Shown piece by piece: positions 17,178 to 27,090 of a DNA stretch of 64,000 bases. Position 1 is the first letter of the stretch, and every line of letters begins with the position of its first letter. The stretch comes from Aquimarina sp. MAR_2010_214 (GTDB taxonomy: Bacteria; Bacteroidota; Bacteroidia; Flavobacteriales; Flavobacteriaceae). The notes below the pieces were generated by a model that had not been told where the DNA came from, did not search any database, and was given only the letters and a program-made list of their open reading frames with translations. The DNA lies in contig NZ_PJMS01000001.1 of assembly GCF_002846555.1 (NCBI RefSeq), forward strand, positions 2,418,001-2,482,000, given 5' to 3'. The translations under genes were made by a program, and so were the position numbers.

Positions 17178-18299
17178 ATGTATAACGAACTTAATACTAG
17201 TACAAGGATTTTAATGGGGCCAGGACCATCTGATGCGCATCCAAGAGTTCTTAAAGCAATGTCTACTCCGTTGATCGGTCATTTGGATCCTGAGTTTGTA
17301 AGGATTATGGATGAAGTGAAATCGATGGTACAAGAGACATTTATCACTAAAAATCACTTAACTTTTGTAGTATCGGCACCTGGTAGCGCAGGAATGGAAA
17401 CCTGCTTGGTTAATCTTTTAGAGCCTAGGGATGAAGTTATCATAGCTGTTAATGGAGTTTTTGGTAGTAGAATGGTTGATATAGCAGAACGTTGCGGAGC
17501 AATAGTTCATAAAATAGAAGTAGAATGGGGAACTGTAGTTTCTTCAAAGGATATAAAAAATATATTAGATGACTGTCCAAAACCAAAATTAGTAGCTTTG
17601 GTGCATGCTGAAACCTCTACAGGAGCTTTACAACCTATTAAAGAAATTAGTGATTTAGTGCATAATGCAGGAGCATTACTAATGGTAGATGCCGTAACAT
17701 CATATTGTGGGGTAGAGTTAAAAGTAGATGAATGGAATATTGATGCAATATATACAGGAACACAAAAATGTCTTAGTGCTCCTCCGGGATTATCACCGGT
17801 TAGCTTTTCAGATAGAGCTGTAAAGGTTTTAGAGGATAGGAAGACTAAGGTACAGAGTTGGTTTTTAGATCTTAGCTTAGTTAAAAATTATTGGGGAGGT
17901 GCTAAAAGAGCATATCATCATACCGCTCCGGTTTCTTCTGTATATGCATTGCACGAGTCGCTTAGGATTGTTATAGAAGAAGGATTAGAAAATAGATGGA
18001 AACGACATCAGGAGATACATCAGATATTAAAAATGAAATTAGAATCATTAGGGTTTAGATATCTGGTGAATGAAGAATATAGATTGCCAAATTTGAATTC
18101 GGTATTCTTACCTGAAGGAAATGATGAGGCTATGATCAGAAGTAAATTGCTAAATGATTACAATATTGAAGTAGGAGGAGGCTTAGGAGATTTTGCAGGA
18201 AAAATATGGCGAATAGGTATTATGGGAGAAAGCTGTACACGTAATCATGTAAATATGCTAATTAGCGCTCTTCAGGATATGAAAGAGTTTAAAAATTAA
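17178..18299 (+). CDS. Class V aminotransferase, alanine-glyoxylate / serine-pyruvate type
   Basis: The 373-residue protein follows the AGXT-like fold of PLP-dependent transaminases. MGPGPSDAHPRVLKAM (13-28) begins the substrate region, APGSAGMET (68-76) binds the PLP phosphate, the aspartate of LLMVDAVTS contacts the pyridine nitrogen, and the Schiff-base lysine is K197 in TGTQKCLSAPPG. YHHTAPVSS and the C-terminal RIGIMGE complete the active site. It probably exchanges amino groups between glyoxylate or pyruvate and alanine or serine; the exact pair cannot be fixed from sequence. It stands alone between terminators. Confidence 0.87.
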   Translation: MYNELNTSTRILMGPGPSDAHPRVLKAMSTPLIGHLDPEFVRIMDEVKSMVQETFITKNHLTFVVSAPGSAGMETCLVNLLEPRDEVIIAVNGVFGSRMVDIAERCGAIVHKIEVEWGTVVSSKDIKNILDDCPKPKLVALVHAETSTGALQPIKEISDLVHNAGALLMVDAVTSYCGVELKVDEWNIDAIYTGTQKCLSAPPGLSPVSFSDRAVKVLEDRKTKVQSWFLDLSLVKNYWGGAKRAYHHTAPVSSVYALHESLRIVIEEGLENRWKRHQEIHQILKMKLESLGFRYLVNEEYRLPNLNSVFLPEGNDEAMIRSKLLNDYNIEVGGGLGDFAGKIWRIGIMGESCTRNHVNMLISALQDMKEFKN

Positions 18300-18310
18300 T
18301 CCAAACAAAT

Positions 18311-18348
18311 AAATCTCACAGGTATTGTTTATGACCTGTGAGATTTTT
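18311..18348. terminator. Bidirectional terminator between aminotransferase and amidohydrolase genes
   Basis: AAATCTCACAGGT (18311-18323) pairs perfectly with ACCTGTGAGATTT (18334-18346), a 13-bp stem with a 10-base loop. T residues follow on the plus strand and TTTATTTG on the minus strand. Confidence 0.88.
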
Positions 18349-18353
18349 AATTG

Positions 18354-19649
18354 TTATTTTGAATTATATTTATCGCTATATCGTTTCCATAACTTTGTTT
18401 GATGACTTTCTAGGCTTATATCACGTCCTTGAATAAAAGCTTTTTCTAATTGATTTGTACGCATATCCAGAGCATCTCCAATACTAATAAATAAAGTAGC
18501 GTCTTTACCAACTTCAAGAGTTCCGGTGCTGTCATCAATACCCAAAATTTTGGCACTGTTACTAGTAATGAGTTGTAAAGCCTTTTCTTTATCTAATCCA
18601 TGTGCTGCAACAGTTCCTGCCTGAAACGGTAAATTTCGTGCATTAGCACGCTCCATTTGTCCGCTATTCTGTAATGCAACCAATACTCCGGCATCCATCA
18701 GTAATTTTGCGTTTTTATATGGTAAATCATAATCCTCATCTTCTTGCCTGGGAGTAGAATGTGTTCTTGTAACTAGAACAGGAATATTGTGTTGCTTTAG
18801 CTGCGCTGCAACTTTATATGCTTCATAGGCGCCAACCAAAACTGTTTTCTTGATATCGTTTTCTTTAGAAAAATTAAGGACATCCAAAATTTCTTTTTCG
18901 GTATTTACATGCATAAATAAGATTTTTGATCCATCAAAAATACCTTTCATTGCATGATGAGGAAGGTTTTCTGTTGTTTTAGTTGATTTAATAGAAGCTT
19001 TGGATTGATGTATAAAATCTACTAATTCTGTTATTTGTTCTGCGTATTTTTTATTGGGCTTATATCCTGGGTCTTCACCTAACCACCAACGTCCCCTGGT
19101 AAAAGAGCTGGGCCAATTGATATGAATGCCATCATCTACTTTTATAGCTGCATCTTCCCAGTTCCAGGCATCTAATTGCACAATTGATGATGTTCCCGAA
19201 ATTCTACCACCACGTGGAGTGACCTGAGCTATTAAAACACCATTAGGACGCATACTTTCTACAATTTTACTCTCTGCATTGTAGGCTATAATACTTCGAA
19301 TATGTGGGTTGTAATTTCCAATCTCGCTATCGTCATCAGTCGCACGAACTGCACCTATTTCTACTAATCCGAGAGTAGAGTTAGGAGCAATAAAACCAGG
19401 ATAGATATGTTTTCCAGAAGCGTTAATTACCGATCCTTTTGCAGAGGTGCTTCCATTAGCACTTATTGCTGTTATCTTTCCGTTTTCAAAAATGATAATG
19501 CTATTTTCAATAACTTCTCCATTGCCAATATGTGCTGTAGCACCAGTGATCGTTATTGCTTCGCTCTGAACTTTTGCTGGGGTTTGCTGCGCTGTTACTT
19601 TTCCAAAGGAAAAAATACACAGTGCTATTATGAATACTATTTTTTTCAT
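18354..19649 (-). CDS. Amidohydrolase-family protein lacking the metal-binding HxH motif
   Basis: From MKKIVFIIALCIFSF the product is 431 residues with a signal peptide ending KVTAQ. The N-terminal beta-sandwich strands (ITITGATAHIGNGEVIENSIIIFENGKITAI) and the C-terminal LEVGKDATLFISIGDALD are those of imidazolonepropionase-like amidohydrolases. The family's PGFIDxHxH metal motif reads PGFIAPNSTLG here, so both first histidines are absent. Other histidines (HVNTEKE, THSTPRQ) do not restore a binuclear site. I infer an inactive or regulatory partner of the larger amidohydrolase encoded just upstream. The frame extends to 19676 (nine extra residues), but the 19649 start gives a standard signal peptide. 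Confidence 0.8.
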   Translation of the reverse strand: MKKIVFIIALCIFSFGKVTAQQTPAKVQSEAITITGATAHIGNGEVIENSIIIFENGKITAISANGSTSAKGSVINASGKHIYPGFIAPNSTLGLVEIGAVRATDDDSEIGNYNPHIRSIIAYNAESKIVESMRPNGVLIAQVTPRGGRISGTSSIVQLDAWNWEDAAIKVDDGIHINWPSSFTRGRWWLGEDPGYKPNKKYAEQITELVDFIHQSKASIKSTKTTENLPHHAMKGIFDGSKILFMHVNTEKEILDVLNFSKENDIKKTVLVGAYEAYKVAAQLKQHNIPVLVTRTHSTPRQEDEDYDLPYKNAKLLMDAGVLVALQNSGQMERANARNLPFQAGTVAAHGLDKEKALQLITSNSAKILGIDDSTGTLEVGKDATLFISIGDALDMRTNQLEKAFIQGRDISLESHQTKLWKRYSDKYNSK

Positions 19650-19699
19650 ATTCTTTATGATTTTAGACCTCGACAAGCTTAGTCTGATCTATATTTTGT

Positions 19700-22684
19700 T
19701 TAATTAATAGTTTCTAAAGTTTCACACTCAAAATGTTGTTTTTCCTTCTTTTTGGCAGGCTGTGTTTTAAGACCGCTGTTTTTTGCCTTTAAAAGCATAG
19801 TAGAAAGTTTATTTCTTTCTGCTGCAATAGATTTTCTCATAGCTTTATCTTTTTCAAGATCAAAATACACGGCTCCTTCGATTATAGTCTTTTCTGCTTT
19901 AGCATATATAGATAGTGGATGATCTGTCCATAATACTACATCTGCATCTTTACCTATTTTAATACTTCCTACTCTGTCATCGATATGTAATAATTTAGCA
20001 GGGTTAAGGGTTACAAATTTCAACGCATCTTCTTCACTTACACCTCCATATTTTACGGATTTTGCAGCTTCCTGATTAAGACGACGAGACATTTCTCCAT
20101 CATCACTATTTATTGCAGTAACTACACCTTGTCTATGCATAATAGCAGCATTATAGGGAATGGCATCATTAACTTCGTATTTGTATGCCCACCAGTCGGA
20201 GAAAGTAGACCCTCCAACACCATGGGCTACCATCTTATCAGCTACTTTATATCCTTCGAGAATATGGGTAAAAGTGTTAATTTTAAAATTAAATTTTTCG
20301 GCAACCTTCATTAACATATTGATCTCACTTTGCACATAAGAATGGCAGCTAATATAACGTTGACTGTTTATGATCTCTGCCAAGGTTTCCATTTCGGTAT
20401 CTTTTCGATAAGGTTTACCACTGGTTTTAAGTTTATGATACTCTTTTGCGCGAGAAAAGTAATCCATATATAATTGTTCAACTCCCATTCTTGATTGCGG
20501 GAAACGACTAAAACTTTGCCAGTTACTTTGTTTTACATTCTCACCTAGTGCAAATTTGATGAATTTGGGCGAATTGGAATAAATAAGATTATTGGCACTC
20601 TGTCCCCATTTTAATTTTATGATTGCAGAACGTCCTCCTATTGGATTTGCAGAGCCATGAAGAATCTGAATTGAGGTTACACCACCAGCCAGGTTTCTAT
20701 AAATATTAATATCATCAGGAGATACAACATCTTCGATAGTTACTTCGGCAGAAGAATTATGTCCGGCTTCATTAATCGCAGCTGCTGCGATATGGGAATG
20801 TTCGTCAACAATACCAGAGGTAAGATGTTTTCCTGTAGCATCAATTATTTTGGCGTTACCATCACTAAGATTTTTACCAATAGCAGAGATTTTACCGTTT
20901 TTTATTAGTACATCGGTCTCTGTTAAAATCCCATCAGTTTCATTGGTCCAAACAGTTGCGTTTTTAAATAGCAATGATTCTGATTTTGGTAATTGAGAAT
21001 TTCCATATGCTATATTAGGATACATAACAGGAAGAACTTCGGGTTTTTCTTTTTTGTCAGTTGATTTTTTATTCTTTTTTTCAGAAGGTTTTTCGGGTTT
21101 CTTTTTAACAGAAAAGGAAGTTTGCACCCCATTAGGAAGAATTGCTTTTCCACTCCAGAAATCAGGAGTGTCACCAATAGAGGTTGTTATTCTGGTATAT
21201 TGAGTCTTAATAGTATCAGTATCAGTAAAAGTGATAGTTACCCAATCATTCTTATAGTTTATTTTGGATCCTAATTTTGTGTCACCAAGTTTTATTTCTG
21301 CTTTAGGTTTTGTGGGCTTTCCAGAAATTGACATATCATACATTTTTCCGGCTACGATTAGCTCATAGTTACCATTGATATCGGTAACATTCATATCATT
21401 CACTATATTTTTACGACCCTGCACCCAGTTCTCATAAATAATATTATCTTTTGAAAATAATTCACTTTTGGTGATTAGAAAGTTAGCGTAGCTCCCTTTT
21501 TTTATACTCCCTAAAAGATTACTCTTTCCTAAAATCTGCGCAGGTACAGTTGTTAAAGCAGCAATGGCTGTTTTTTTATCCAAGCCGTACTCAATTGCTT
21601 TTGTAATTCTGCCTTTAAGGTCAGCTATCTTTTTTAATTTATGTGTAGTCAAAGAAAAGGTAATCCCATTTTTTGATAATACCGAAGGGTTTGTTGGGGC
21701 CTGGTTCCAATGTCTCATATCTCCCAGGCTTACCAGATTAGCCATAAAAGGATCTGAAACATCATAGGCTTCAGGAAAATCCAGAGGAATTATATATTTG
21801 GCATTGGTAGCTTTTACCTTGTCGATCCTAGCATATTCATCTCCACCACCAACAAGTACGTATTGGGTATTAAATTGATCACCAACCTTATCAGCTCTAA
21901 AACCATTTATTCTGCTTCCTGCTTCAAAAATTTGAGGAAGATTTTTGTTCCTATTTAAAGCTTCCAGAGATAGATCTTTGTTAGTAGCATTGCCACCAGC
22001 ATACCAATTCGCATCGTGATACATCTGTCTTAATAAGGCCATAGCTCCCATTAGAGATGTAGGATACATCTGTTTACTTTTGTTACTTTTAGAAAAAGAT
22101 AAGAACTGTGATGAGCGATCACTTAATAGTCGATCACCTTCTGTGCCTTCATTATTTAGAGCTACCAATAACCCAGTTCCTCTTACAATACCGTCGGGCA
22201 TATGAGTATTAAGTACTCCAAATCCTTCTTTTACATATTCTGTTGCTTTTTTTGCATCATATTTAAAGGATGTTAAGGCATTAGTTTCGGGACTAATGTG
22301 ATCGTTCCAGTAATAGCCTTCTCGGGATGCTTCATATTGTGGGTTACCTCTAAAAATACTTCCTGCTTTTCGTTTAGGTTTTTCGATACCAAAATTGGTG
22401 AATGGATCAATAAAAGAAGCATAAATATGCTTTCCTTTAAGGTCAATTATCACACTATTCGCAGGAGCCGAAATAGAATTTCCTACCTGTACAATTTTAC
22501 CTTTTTGGATAACTAAAGTTCCATTTTTGATCTCAGTATCAGGTGTTGTGTGAATTGTAGCGTTCTTAAATACGGTATAATTAGAATTTGATGTATGGAC
22601 CCCGTCATTTTTTGGAAAATAATCTTGAGAATAAGAATTTAAAATCCCACATATCACCGTAAGCGATAATAGAAGTTTTTTCAT
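19700..22684 (-). CDS. Two-module exported amidohydrolase
   Basis: The 994-residue protein has a signal peptide (1-19) and two amidohydrolase modules. Module one (about 35-430) has the beta-sandwich and C-terminal parts, but where the metal motif should be it reads YASFIDPFTNFG (88-99), without histidines. A beta-rich insert (435-530) and a Lys-rich linker (530-550) follow. Module two (565-960) is complete: VDEHSH (HxH at 629-631), His781 in CHSYVQSE, His807 in THILEG, and the aspartate of NSDDGEM near 871. It probably hydrolyses a cyclic amide or peptide-like substrate in the periplasm. The gene precedes the single-module homologue by 50 bases in a two-gene operon. Confidence 0.85.
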   Translation of the reverse strand: MKKLLLSLTVICGILNSYSQDYFPKNDGVHTSNSNYTVFKNATIHTTPDTEIKNGTLVIQKGKIVQVGNSISAPANSVIIDLKGKHIYASFIDPFTNFGIEKPKRKAGSIFRGNPQYEASREGYYWNDHISPETNALTSFKYDAKKATEYVKEGFGVLNTHMPDGIVRGTGLLVALNNEGTEGDRLLSDRSSQFLSFSKSNKSKQMYPTSLMGAMALLRQMYHDANWYAGGNATNKDLSLEALNRNKNLPQIFEAGSRINGFRADKVGDQFNTQYVLVGGGDEYARIDKVKATNAKYIIPLDFPEAYDVSDPFMANLVSLGDMRHWNQAPTNPSVLSKNGITFSLTTHKLKKIADLKGRITKAIEYGLDKKTAIAALTTVPAQILGKSNLLGSIKKGSYANFLITKSELFSKDNIIYENWVQGRKNIVNDMNVTDINGNYELIVAGKMYDMSISGKPTKPKAEIKLGDTKLGSKINYKNDWVTITFTDTDTIKTQYTRITTSIGDTPDFWSGKAILPNGVQTSFSVKKKPEKPSEKKNKKSTDKKEKPEVLPVMYPNIAYGNSQLPKSESLLFKNATVWTNETDGILTETDVLIKNGKISAIGKNLSDGNAKIIDATGKHLTSGIVDEHSHIAAAAINEAGHNSSAEVTIEDVVSPDDINIYRNLAGGVTSIQILHGSANPIGGRSAIIKLKWGQSANNLIYSNSPKFIKFALGENVKQSNWQSFSRFPQSRMGVEQLYMDYFSRAKEYHKLKTSGKPYRKDTEMETLAEIINSQRYISCHSYVQSEINMLMKVAEKFNFKINTFTHILEGYKVADKMVAHGVGGSTFSDWWAYKYEVNDAIPYNAAIMHRQGVVTAINSDDGEMSRRLNQEAAKSVKYGGVSEEDALKFVTLNPAKLLHIDDRVGSIKIGKDADVVLWTDHPLSIYAKAEKTIIEGAVYFDLEKDKAMRKSIAAERNKLSTMLLKAKNSGLKTQPAKKKEKQHFECETLETIN

Positions 22685-22835
22685 AAGTATAGTGTAAAGT
22701 AAATTGAATCAAATTTAAAGATAGCTGTTGAAATAAAAAGAGGCTGTTAATTAAGATTGTTTTAACATTAGTTGTAGTGGTTTATCTGTGAATTTTTAGA
22801 AATTTAACGCAGTATAAACAACAAAATTTATTATA

Positions 22836-23519
22836 ATGAAATTTTTTTTTCTTCTTGTTTTATCACTCATTAGTACTATAACCATTGGACAGGAAACCAT
22901 ATTTGGAATGAATTCTGACCCCAATAATAACTTGAAGGCAAGTCCTTTTGGTACAACAATTGTGGTAAGACAAAGCGCTCGAAATACTTCTATTAAAGGA
23001 CATCAGTATTTTGAAGAAATAGATGAAATGGCGACCGTATATATAGATAAAAAATCAGTACGCAAATGTTTGGTTAGATACAATGCTTTTAATGGAGAAC
23101 TAGAATACTTAGATGATAATAATAAAAGGTTTAACATGCTGAAAATAAGTAACTTAGAGGTTGACCTTAAGAAGTATAGCTATAAATTATTTGATTATGA
23201 GGGGAGTAAACAATTCTTTATTGTGTATAATAAGGGAGCGTTTTCTTTAGGGATGAAAGTATTAAAGAAGATAAAACAAGGAAAAGAAGGAGCTACTAGT
23301 TACGATAAAAGTACACCTTCAAAGTATGTTGAGAAGAGTAAATACTTTATAGTTAACAATGAAAAAGGAGAGGTTCAAAAAGTAAAACTTAAGAAAAAGG
23401 ATATCCTTAAAGTTTTGGACAAAAAAGAAGAACTTGAAAAGTTTGCCTCTTCAAAGAAGTTAAAATTTAAGAAGGAAAAAGACCTGATTAGGATTATTAA
23501 TTATTATAACTCTCTATAA
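22836..23519 (+). CDS. Secreted protein of unknown function, tandem paralogue A
   Basis: The 227-residue protein has a signal peptide (1-18, ending ITIGQ) and no domain I can name. It is clearly homologous along its whole length to the next gene. Shared blocks include GTTIVV or GTRVVV, HQYFEE, SVRKCLVRYNAFNGE, LFDYEGSKQFF, and a Lys-rich C-terminus KKKDILKVLDKK then KEKDLIRIINYYNSL. The predicted isoelectric point is high because of about 40 lysines. It may bind a surface or partner in the periplasm; no enzymatic motif is visible. Confidence 0.7.
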   Translation: MKFFFLLVLSLISTITIGQETIFGMNSDPNNNLKASPFGTTIVVRQSARNTSIKGHQYFEEIDEMATVYIDKKSVRKCLVRYNAFNGELEYLDDNNKRFNMLKISNLEVDLKKYSYKLFDYEGSKQFFIVYNKGAFSLGMKVLKKIKQGKEGATSYDKSTPSKYVEKSKYFIVNNEKGEVQKVKLKKKDILKVLDKKEELEKFASSKKLKFKKEKDLIRIINYYNSL

Positions 23520-23664
23520 CTTTATGATTACCTTATCTATCTAATCTCATCCGAATTTAGAATTAATTTATAGCATATCAGGTTGTTAAATGGGGTTTTT
23601 AACAACCGGTAATGATATGTGTAAAAGTTGTTTATTTACTTAGGGAAAATTTAAATTAAAGAGA

Positions 23665-24333
23665 ATGAAAAAATTGTTTTTGGTGTTTTTATTGTTGCAA
23701 AATTGTCTGGTTGTTGGACAAGCTAAAATTGGTTCGGTTGCTGGAGCTGAAGAAACAACAAATTTGAGTGCTTATGGGACTCGAGTAGTAGTTAAGAAAC
23801 CTCTAAAGAACACTGTTCTAGGGCATCAGTACTATGAAAATGAAAGTAAGCTTGCTTCAGTATATGTAAACGGAAAAAAAATGCGTAGAGCCTATGTTAG
23901 ATATAATACTCTAAATGATGAAATTGAAGTTACAGAAGTATTCAATGTTTTGAAAAAAGAGAATATTCGAGTTGTTTTGGACGAAGGATATGTTTATAAG
24001 ATGTTAGATTATGAAGGGACAAAGCAGTTCTTTGTCTTTTTAAAAGAAGGGAAGAATTCTTTGGTTATGAAGGTCGAAAAGAAGGTGATGCGAGGTCGAA
24101 AAGCAATTGATGCTTATGAGCAGACAACGAATGATAAATATATAGAAAAACGTAATTATTTCATATTGAAAGCTGGAGGAGATTTACTTAAGATCAAATT
24201 AAAACAGAAAGATATATTGAAAGTGCTGGAAGATAAAAAGAACGAAATCAAAAAGTATGTTTCTTCAAAAAGGCTTAATTATAAAAAAGAAAATGATCTA
24301 ATTAGAATTGTGAGTTATTATAATACCTTATAG
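23665..24333 (+). CDS. Secreted protein of unknown function, tandem paralogue B
   Basis: The 222-residue protein has a signal peptide (1-18, ending VVGQ) and aligns with the preceding gene from end to end: GTRVVVKKPLKNT, GHQYYENESKLASVYV, AYVRYNTLNDEIE, MLDYEGTKQFFVF, KQKDILKVLEDKK, KENDLIRIVSYYNTL. By eye roughly 40 percent of positions match, so the duplication is old. A 145-base gap separates them and each may have its own promoter. It is convergent with the DUF3810 gene with only 5 bases between stops. Confidence 0.7.
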   Translation: MKKLFLVFLLLQNCLVVGQAKIGSVAGAEETTNLSAYGTRVVVKKPLKNTVLGHQYYENESKLASVYVNGKKMRRAYVRYNTLNDEIEVTEVFNVLKKENIRVVLDEGYVYKMLDYEGTKQFFVFLKEGKNSLVMKVEKKVMRGRKAIDAYEQTTNDKYIEKRNYFILKAGGDLLKIKLKQKDILKVLEDKKNEIKKYVSSKRLNYKKENDLIRIVSYYNTL

Positions 24334-24338
24334 CTGCT

Positions 24339-25403
24339 CTATAATCTGGTCTTATAGTAATTAACTAATAAGGCTACAACATAACTATAGGTATCCATAC
24401 CATCAGGTTGATTATTGGCTTTTAAATAACTATCATAAGTACTTTTAAAAATGGGTTCCAGGGGGTTTTCATAAGATTCCCAGAACTCATTTACTTCGAT
24501 ATAATTTCTTCTAATACCAGGTCTTAATTTTTCGATAAGACAGATTGCTTTTTCTTCATTACGAAGATAAAGATCATTTAGGCAAAATTTTAAAGCAAAG
24601 GTAGCTCCACTATAGTTAAAATATATATCATCATAATTCATTGTGGTCAATGCAGCTATAAAATTAGCTTCATTTTCTTTAGCAAATCCTAATTGATGTG
24701 CTTCTTCATGACAACTTGTGGTAGGTGCCTTGTAATTAAGTATTAATCCATTTACTTGCGCTTCATTGGTAATAGGATTTAGATACCCACTAAACCCCAT
24801 GTAGGTTAGAGGAAGACTTAATATAGACGTTTTAATACTCTTAGGGTGATATTGTAATACAGGAAATATTTGATGTAACTGATCGTAAGCAGGAATTGTT
24901 TTTTGAAATATTTCTTCTTTAGAATATGGAATGCGTATAGGTAAGGAATCGTTGGATTCTAGTTGCAGATGTAAAGAATTGGCTTGAACTATTAATTTTT
25001 CTGAAACGTTAATCAGTTCTTCCTCAGTATATTCGTGATCCAATTGTAATATCTCATGTAAGGGTAATCTATAATAATTCATTCCCCAAAGGATATGAAA
25101 ACATGCATACACAACAGATAAAGTAGCACCAATATCCAATACTATTTCTTTCCATAACAAATGCTTCTTAAATACCTTTTTAAGTAAAAAACGTATTAGC
25201 ATAATGATTAAAACACCGTATAAGATATCTCCAAAAGAAAATGGAAGCCATCCGAAGACATATCGTAAAGCCTTGGAGATATAAACAAACAAACCATTGC
25301 TATATAATCGCTCTACAACTTCAGGGAAAAAAGACAGGATTTGAATCAAAATAATTTGAACAGGTAGTAATATTGTGAGATAAAGCTTTGTCTTAGATTG
25401 CAT
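24339..25403 (-). CDS. DUF3810 membrane protein with zincin-like HEEAH motif
   Basis: The 354-residue protein has three N-terminal transmembrane segments (about 7-25, 55-72 and 88-107) and a soluble domain containing CHEEAHQLGF. The HEEAH (232-236) is an HExxH zinc-protease signature, and the nearby KENEANF could give the third ligand glutamate, as in gluzincins. This is the DUF3810 family, common in Bacteroidota. It may be a membrane-bound metallopeptidase, but no substrate is known to me. The start gives a short charged N-terminus MQSKTK before the first helix. Confidence 0.82.
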   Translation of the reverse strand: MQSKTKLYLTILLPVQIILIQILSFFPEVVERLYSNGLFVYISKALRYVFGWLPFSFGDILYGVLIIMLIRFLLKKVFKKHLLWKEIVLDIGATLSVVYACFHILWGMNYYRLPLHEILQLDHEYTEEELINVSEKLIVQANSLHLQLESNDSLPIRIPYSKEEIFQKTIPAYDQLHQIFPVLQYHPKSIKTSILSLPLTYMGFSGYLNPITNEAQVNGLILNYKAPTTSCHEEAHQLGFAKENEANFIAALTTMNYDDIYFNYSGATFALKFCLNDLYLRNEEKAICLIEKLRPGIRRNYIEVNEFWESYENPLEPIFKSTYDSYLKANNQPDGMDTYSYVVALLVNYYKTRL

Positions 25404-25582
25404 GGGATAAAGATATTTACAATTCTTAATTTAGAATGAAGAATTAAGAGTTTTTTAGTATCTATTTGTTTGACTTTAGAAACTTTATGACTTTGGCAGC
25501 TTTAAGCTTTGATACTTGATTTAAAATTTAGAATTTTGTCAAATATCAATAATATAACGCTGTCAATATTTAAACATCAATT

Positions 25583-27043
25583 ATGAATTCAGAAATAAGA
25601 AACCTTGAACCCAAAGTGATATGGAATAAATTTGCAGATCTTAATGCGGTTCCCAGGCCTTCAAAAAAAGAAGAACGTGTCATTGCATTTATGAAAGGTT
25701 TTGGAGAATCATTGGGATTAACCACCGAGATAGACAAGGTTGGTAATGTTCTAATTAGAAAACCAGCTACTTCGGGAATGGAAGATCGCAAAGTGGTAGT
25801 AATGCAGTCTCATCTGGATATGGTACATCAAAAAAATGCAGATACCGATTTTGATTTTGATACCCAAGGCATAGAAATGTATATTGATGAAGATTGGGTA
25901 AGAGCCAAAGGAACAACTCTTGGTGCCGATAATGGGTTGGGAGTAGCTACTATTATGGCAATTCTGGAATCTACAGATATTACACATCCTGCTATCGAGG
26001 CATTATTTACCATTGATGAAGAAACAGGGATGACAGGAGCTATGGGATTAGAAGGAGGATGGTTACATGGGGATATATTATTAAATCTGGATACTGAAGA
26101 GGATGATGAAATTGGAGTTGGTTGTGCTGGCGGAATTGATGTTACAGCAAAGAGAAATTATAAAGAAGAACCGGTTGCAGAGGGTAAAGTAGCGTATTCG
26201 ATTGCTATTACTGGACTTAACGGAGGGCATTCGGGTATGGATATTCATAAAGGATTAGGGAATGCTAATAAAATAATGAATAGACTAATGTTTGATGGTT
26301 TTGAGAATTTTGGTTTACAAATTAACGAAATAAGGGGAGGAAGCTTACGTAATGCTATCCCAAGAGAAAGTTTTGCTATAATAGTAGTAGATGCAGTACA
26401 AGCAAAAGCTTTCGAATTTGAAATAGGAGAACTGTCTAAAACAATACAAGATGAACTTTCTATCGCCGATCCTGATCTTACTATAGAAATTAATACTACA
26501 GATCTACCGGCACAAGTAATGGAGTTAGGTGTTCAGGAAGGAGTAATAAAGGCATTATACGCTGCACATAATGGAGTGTATACCATGAGCGCTTCAATCT
26601 CTGATTTGGTAGAAACTTCTAATAACATTGCTAAAATAACAATAGGAAAAGGGAATATCACTATCGAATGTCTAACCCGAAGTAGTGTAGAATCTTCTAA
26701 ATTGGATCTTGCAAACAAGTTGAGAGCTACTTTTGAGTTAATAGGATGTGAAGTAACCACTAGTGGAGATTATCCCGGTTGGGCTCCTAATATGAATTCT
26801 CCAATTTTGAAAGTAATGGATGAATTGTATCAAAACCTTAATGGTGAAAAAGCACATGTAGCTGCCTGCCATGCAGGATTAGAATGTGGTATTCTGGGGC
26901 AGAATTATCCAGAGATGGATATGATATCGTTTGGCCCAACAATCTTGGGAGCACACTCACCAGACGAAAGAACAAGTATCTCGTCGGTACAAAAATATTG
27001 GAAATTCGTAAAAGAAATCTTAAAAGAGACTCCAAAGAAATAG
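25583..27043 (+). CDS. pepD: Aminoacyl-histidine dipeptidase (M20 family)
   Basis: PepD is a cytoplasmic dinuclear zinc dipeptidase that cleaves Xaa-His and other dipeptides. The 486-residue length is normal. Metal ligands are visible in QSHLDMVHQK, the bridging aspartate in LGADNGLG, the catalytic glutamate pair in IDEETGMTGA, and a later aspartate in NLDTEEDDE. The dimerisation (lid) domain includes GGHSGMDIHKGLGNA, and the final histidine ligand is in GAHSPDER. It is a single-gene unit, and a hairpin lies 48 bases beyond its stop. Confidence 0.9.
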   Translation: MNSEIRNLEPKVIWNKFADLNAVPRPSKKEERVIAFMKGFGESLGLTTEIDKVGNVLIRKPATSGMEDRKVVVMQSHLDMVHQKNADTDFDFDTQGIEMYIDEDWVRAKGTTLGADNGLGVATIMAILESTDITHPAIEALFTIDEETGMTGAMGLEGGWLHGDILLNLDTEEDDEIGVGCAGGIDVTAKRNYKEEPVAEGKVAYSIAITGLNGGHSGMDIHKGLGNANKIMNRLMFDGFENFGLQINEIRGGSLRNAIPRESFAIIVVDAVQAKAFEFEIGELSKTIQDELSIADPDLTIEINTTDLPAQVMELGVQEGVIKALYAAHNGVYTMSASISDLVETSNNIAKITIGKGNITIECLTRSSVESSKLDLANKLRATFELIGCEVTTSGDYPGWAPNMNSPILKVMDELYQNLNGEKAHVAACHAGLECGILGQNYPEMDMISFGPTILGAHSPDERTSISSVQKYWKFVKEILKETPKK

Positions 27044-27090
27044 TATTCATCTTTTGGCTATAATTGCCAATTAATGAATTGATATATAGA

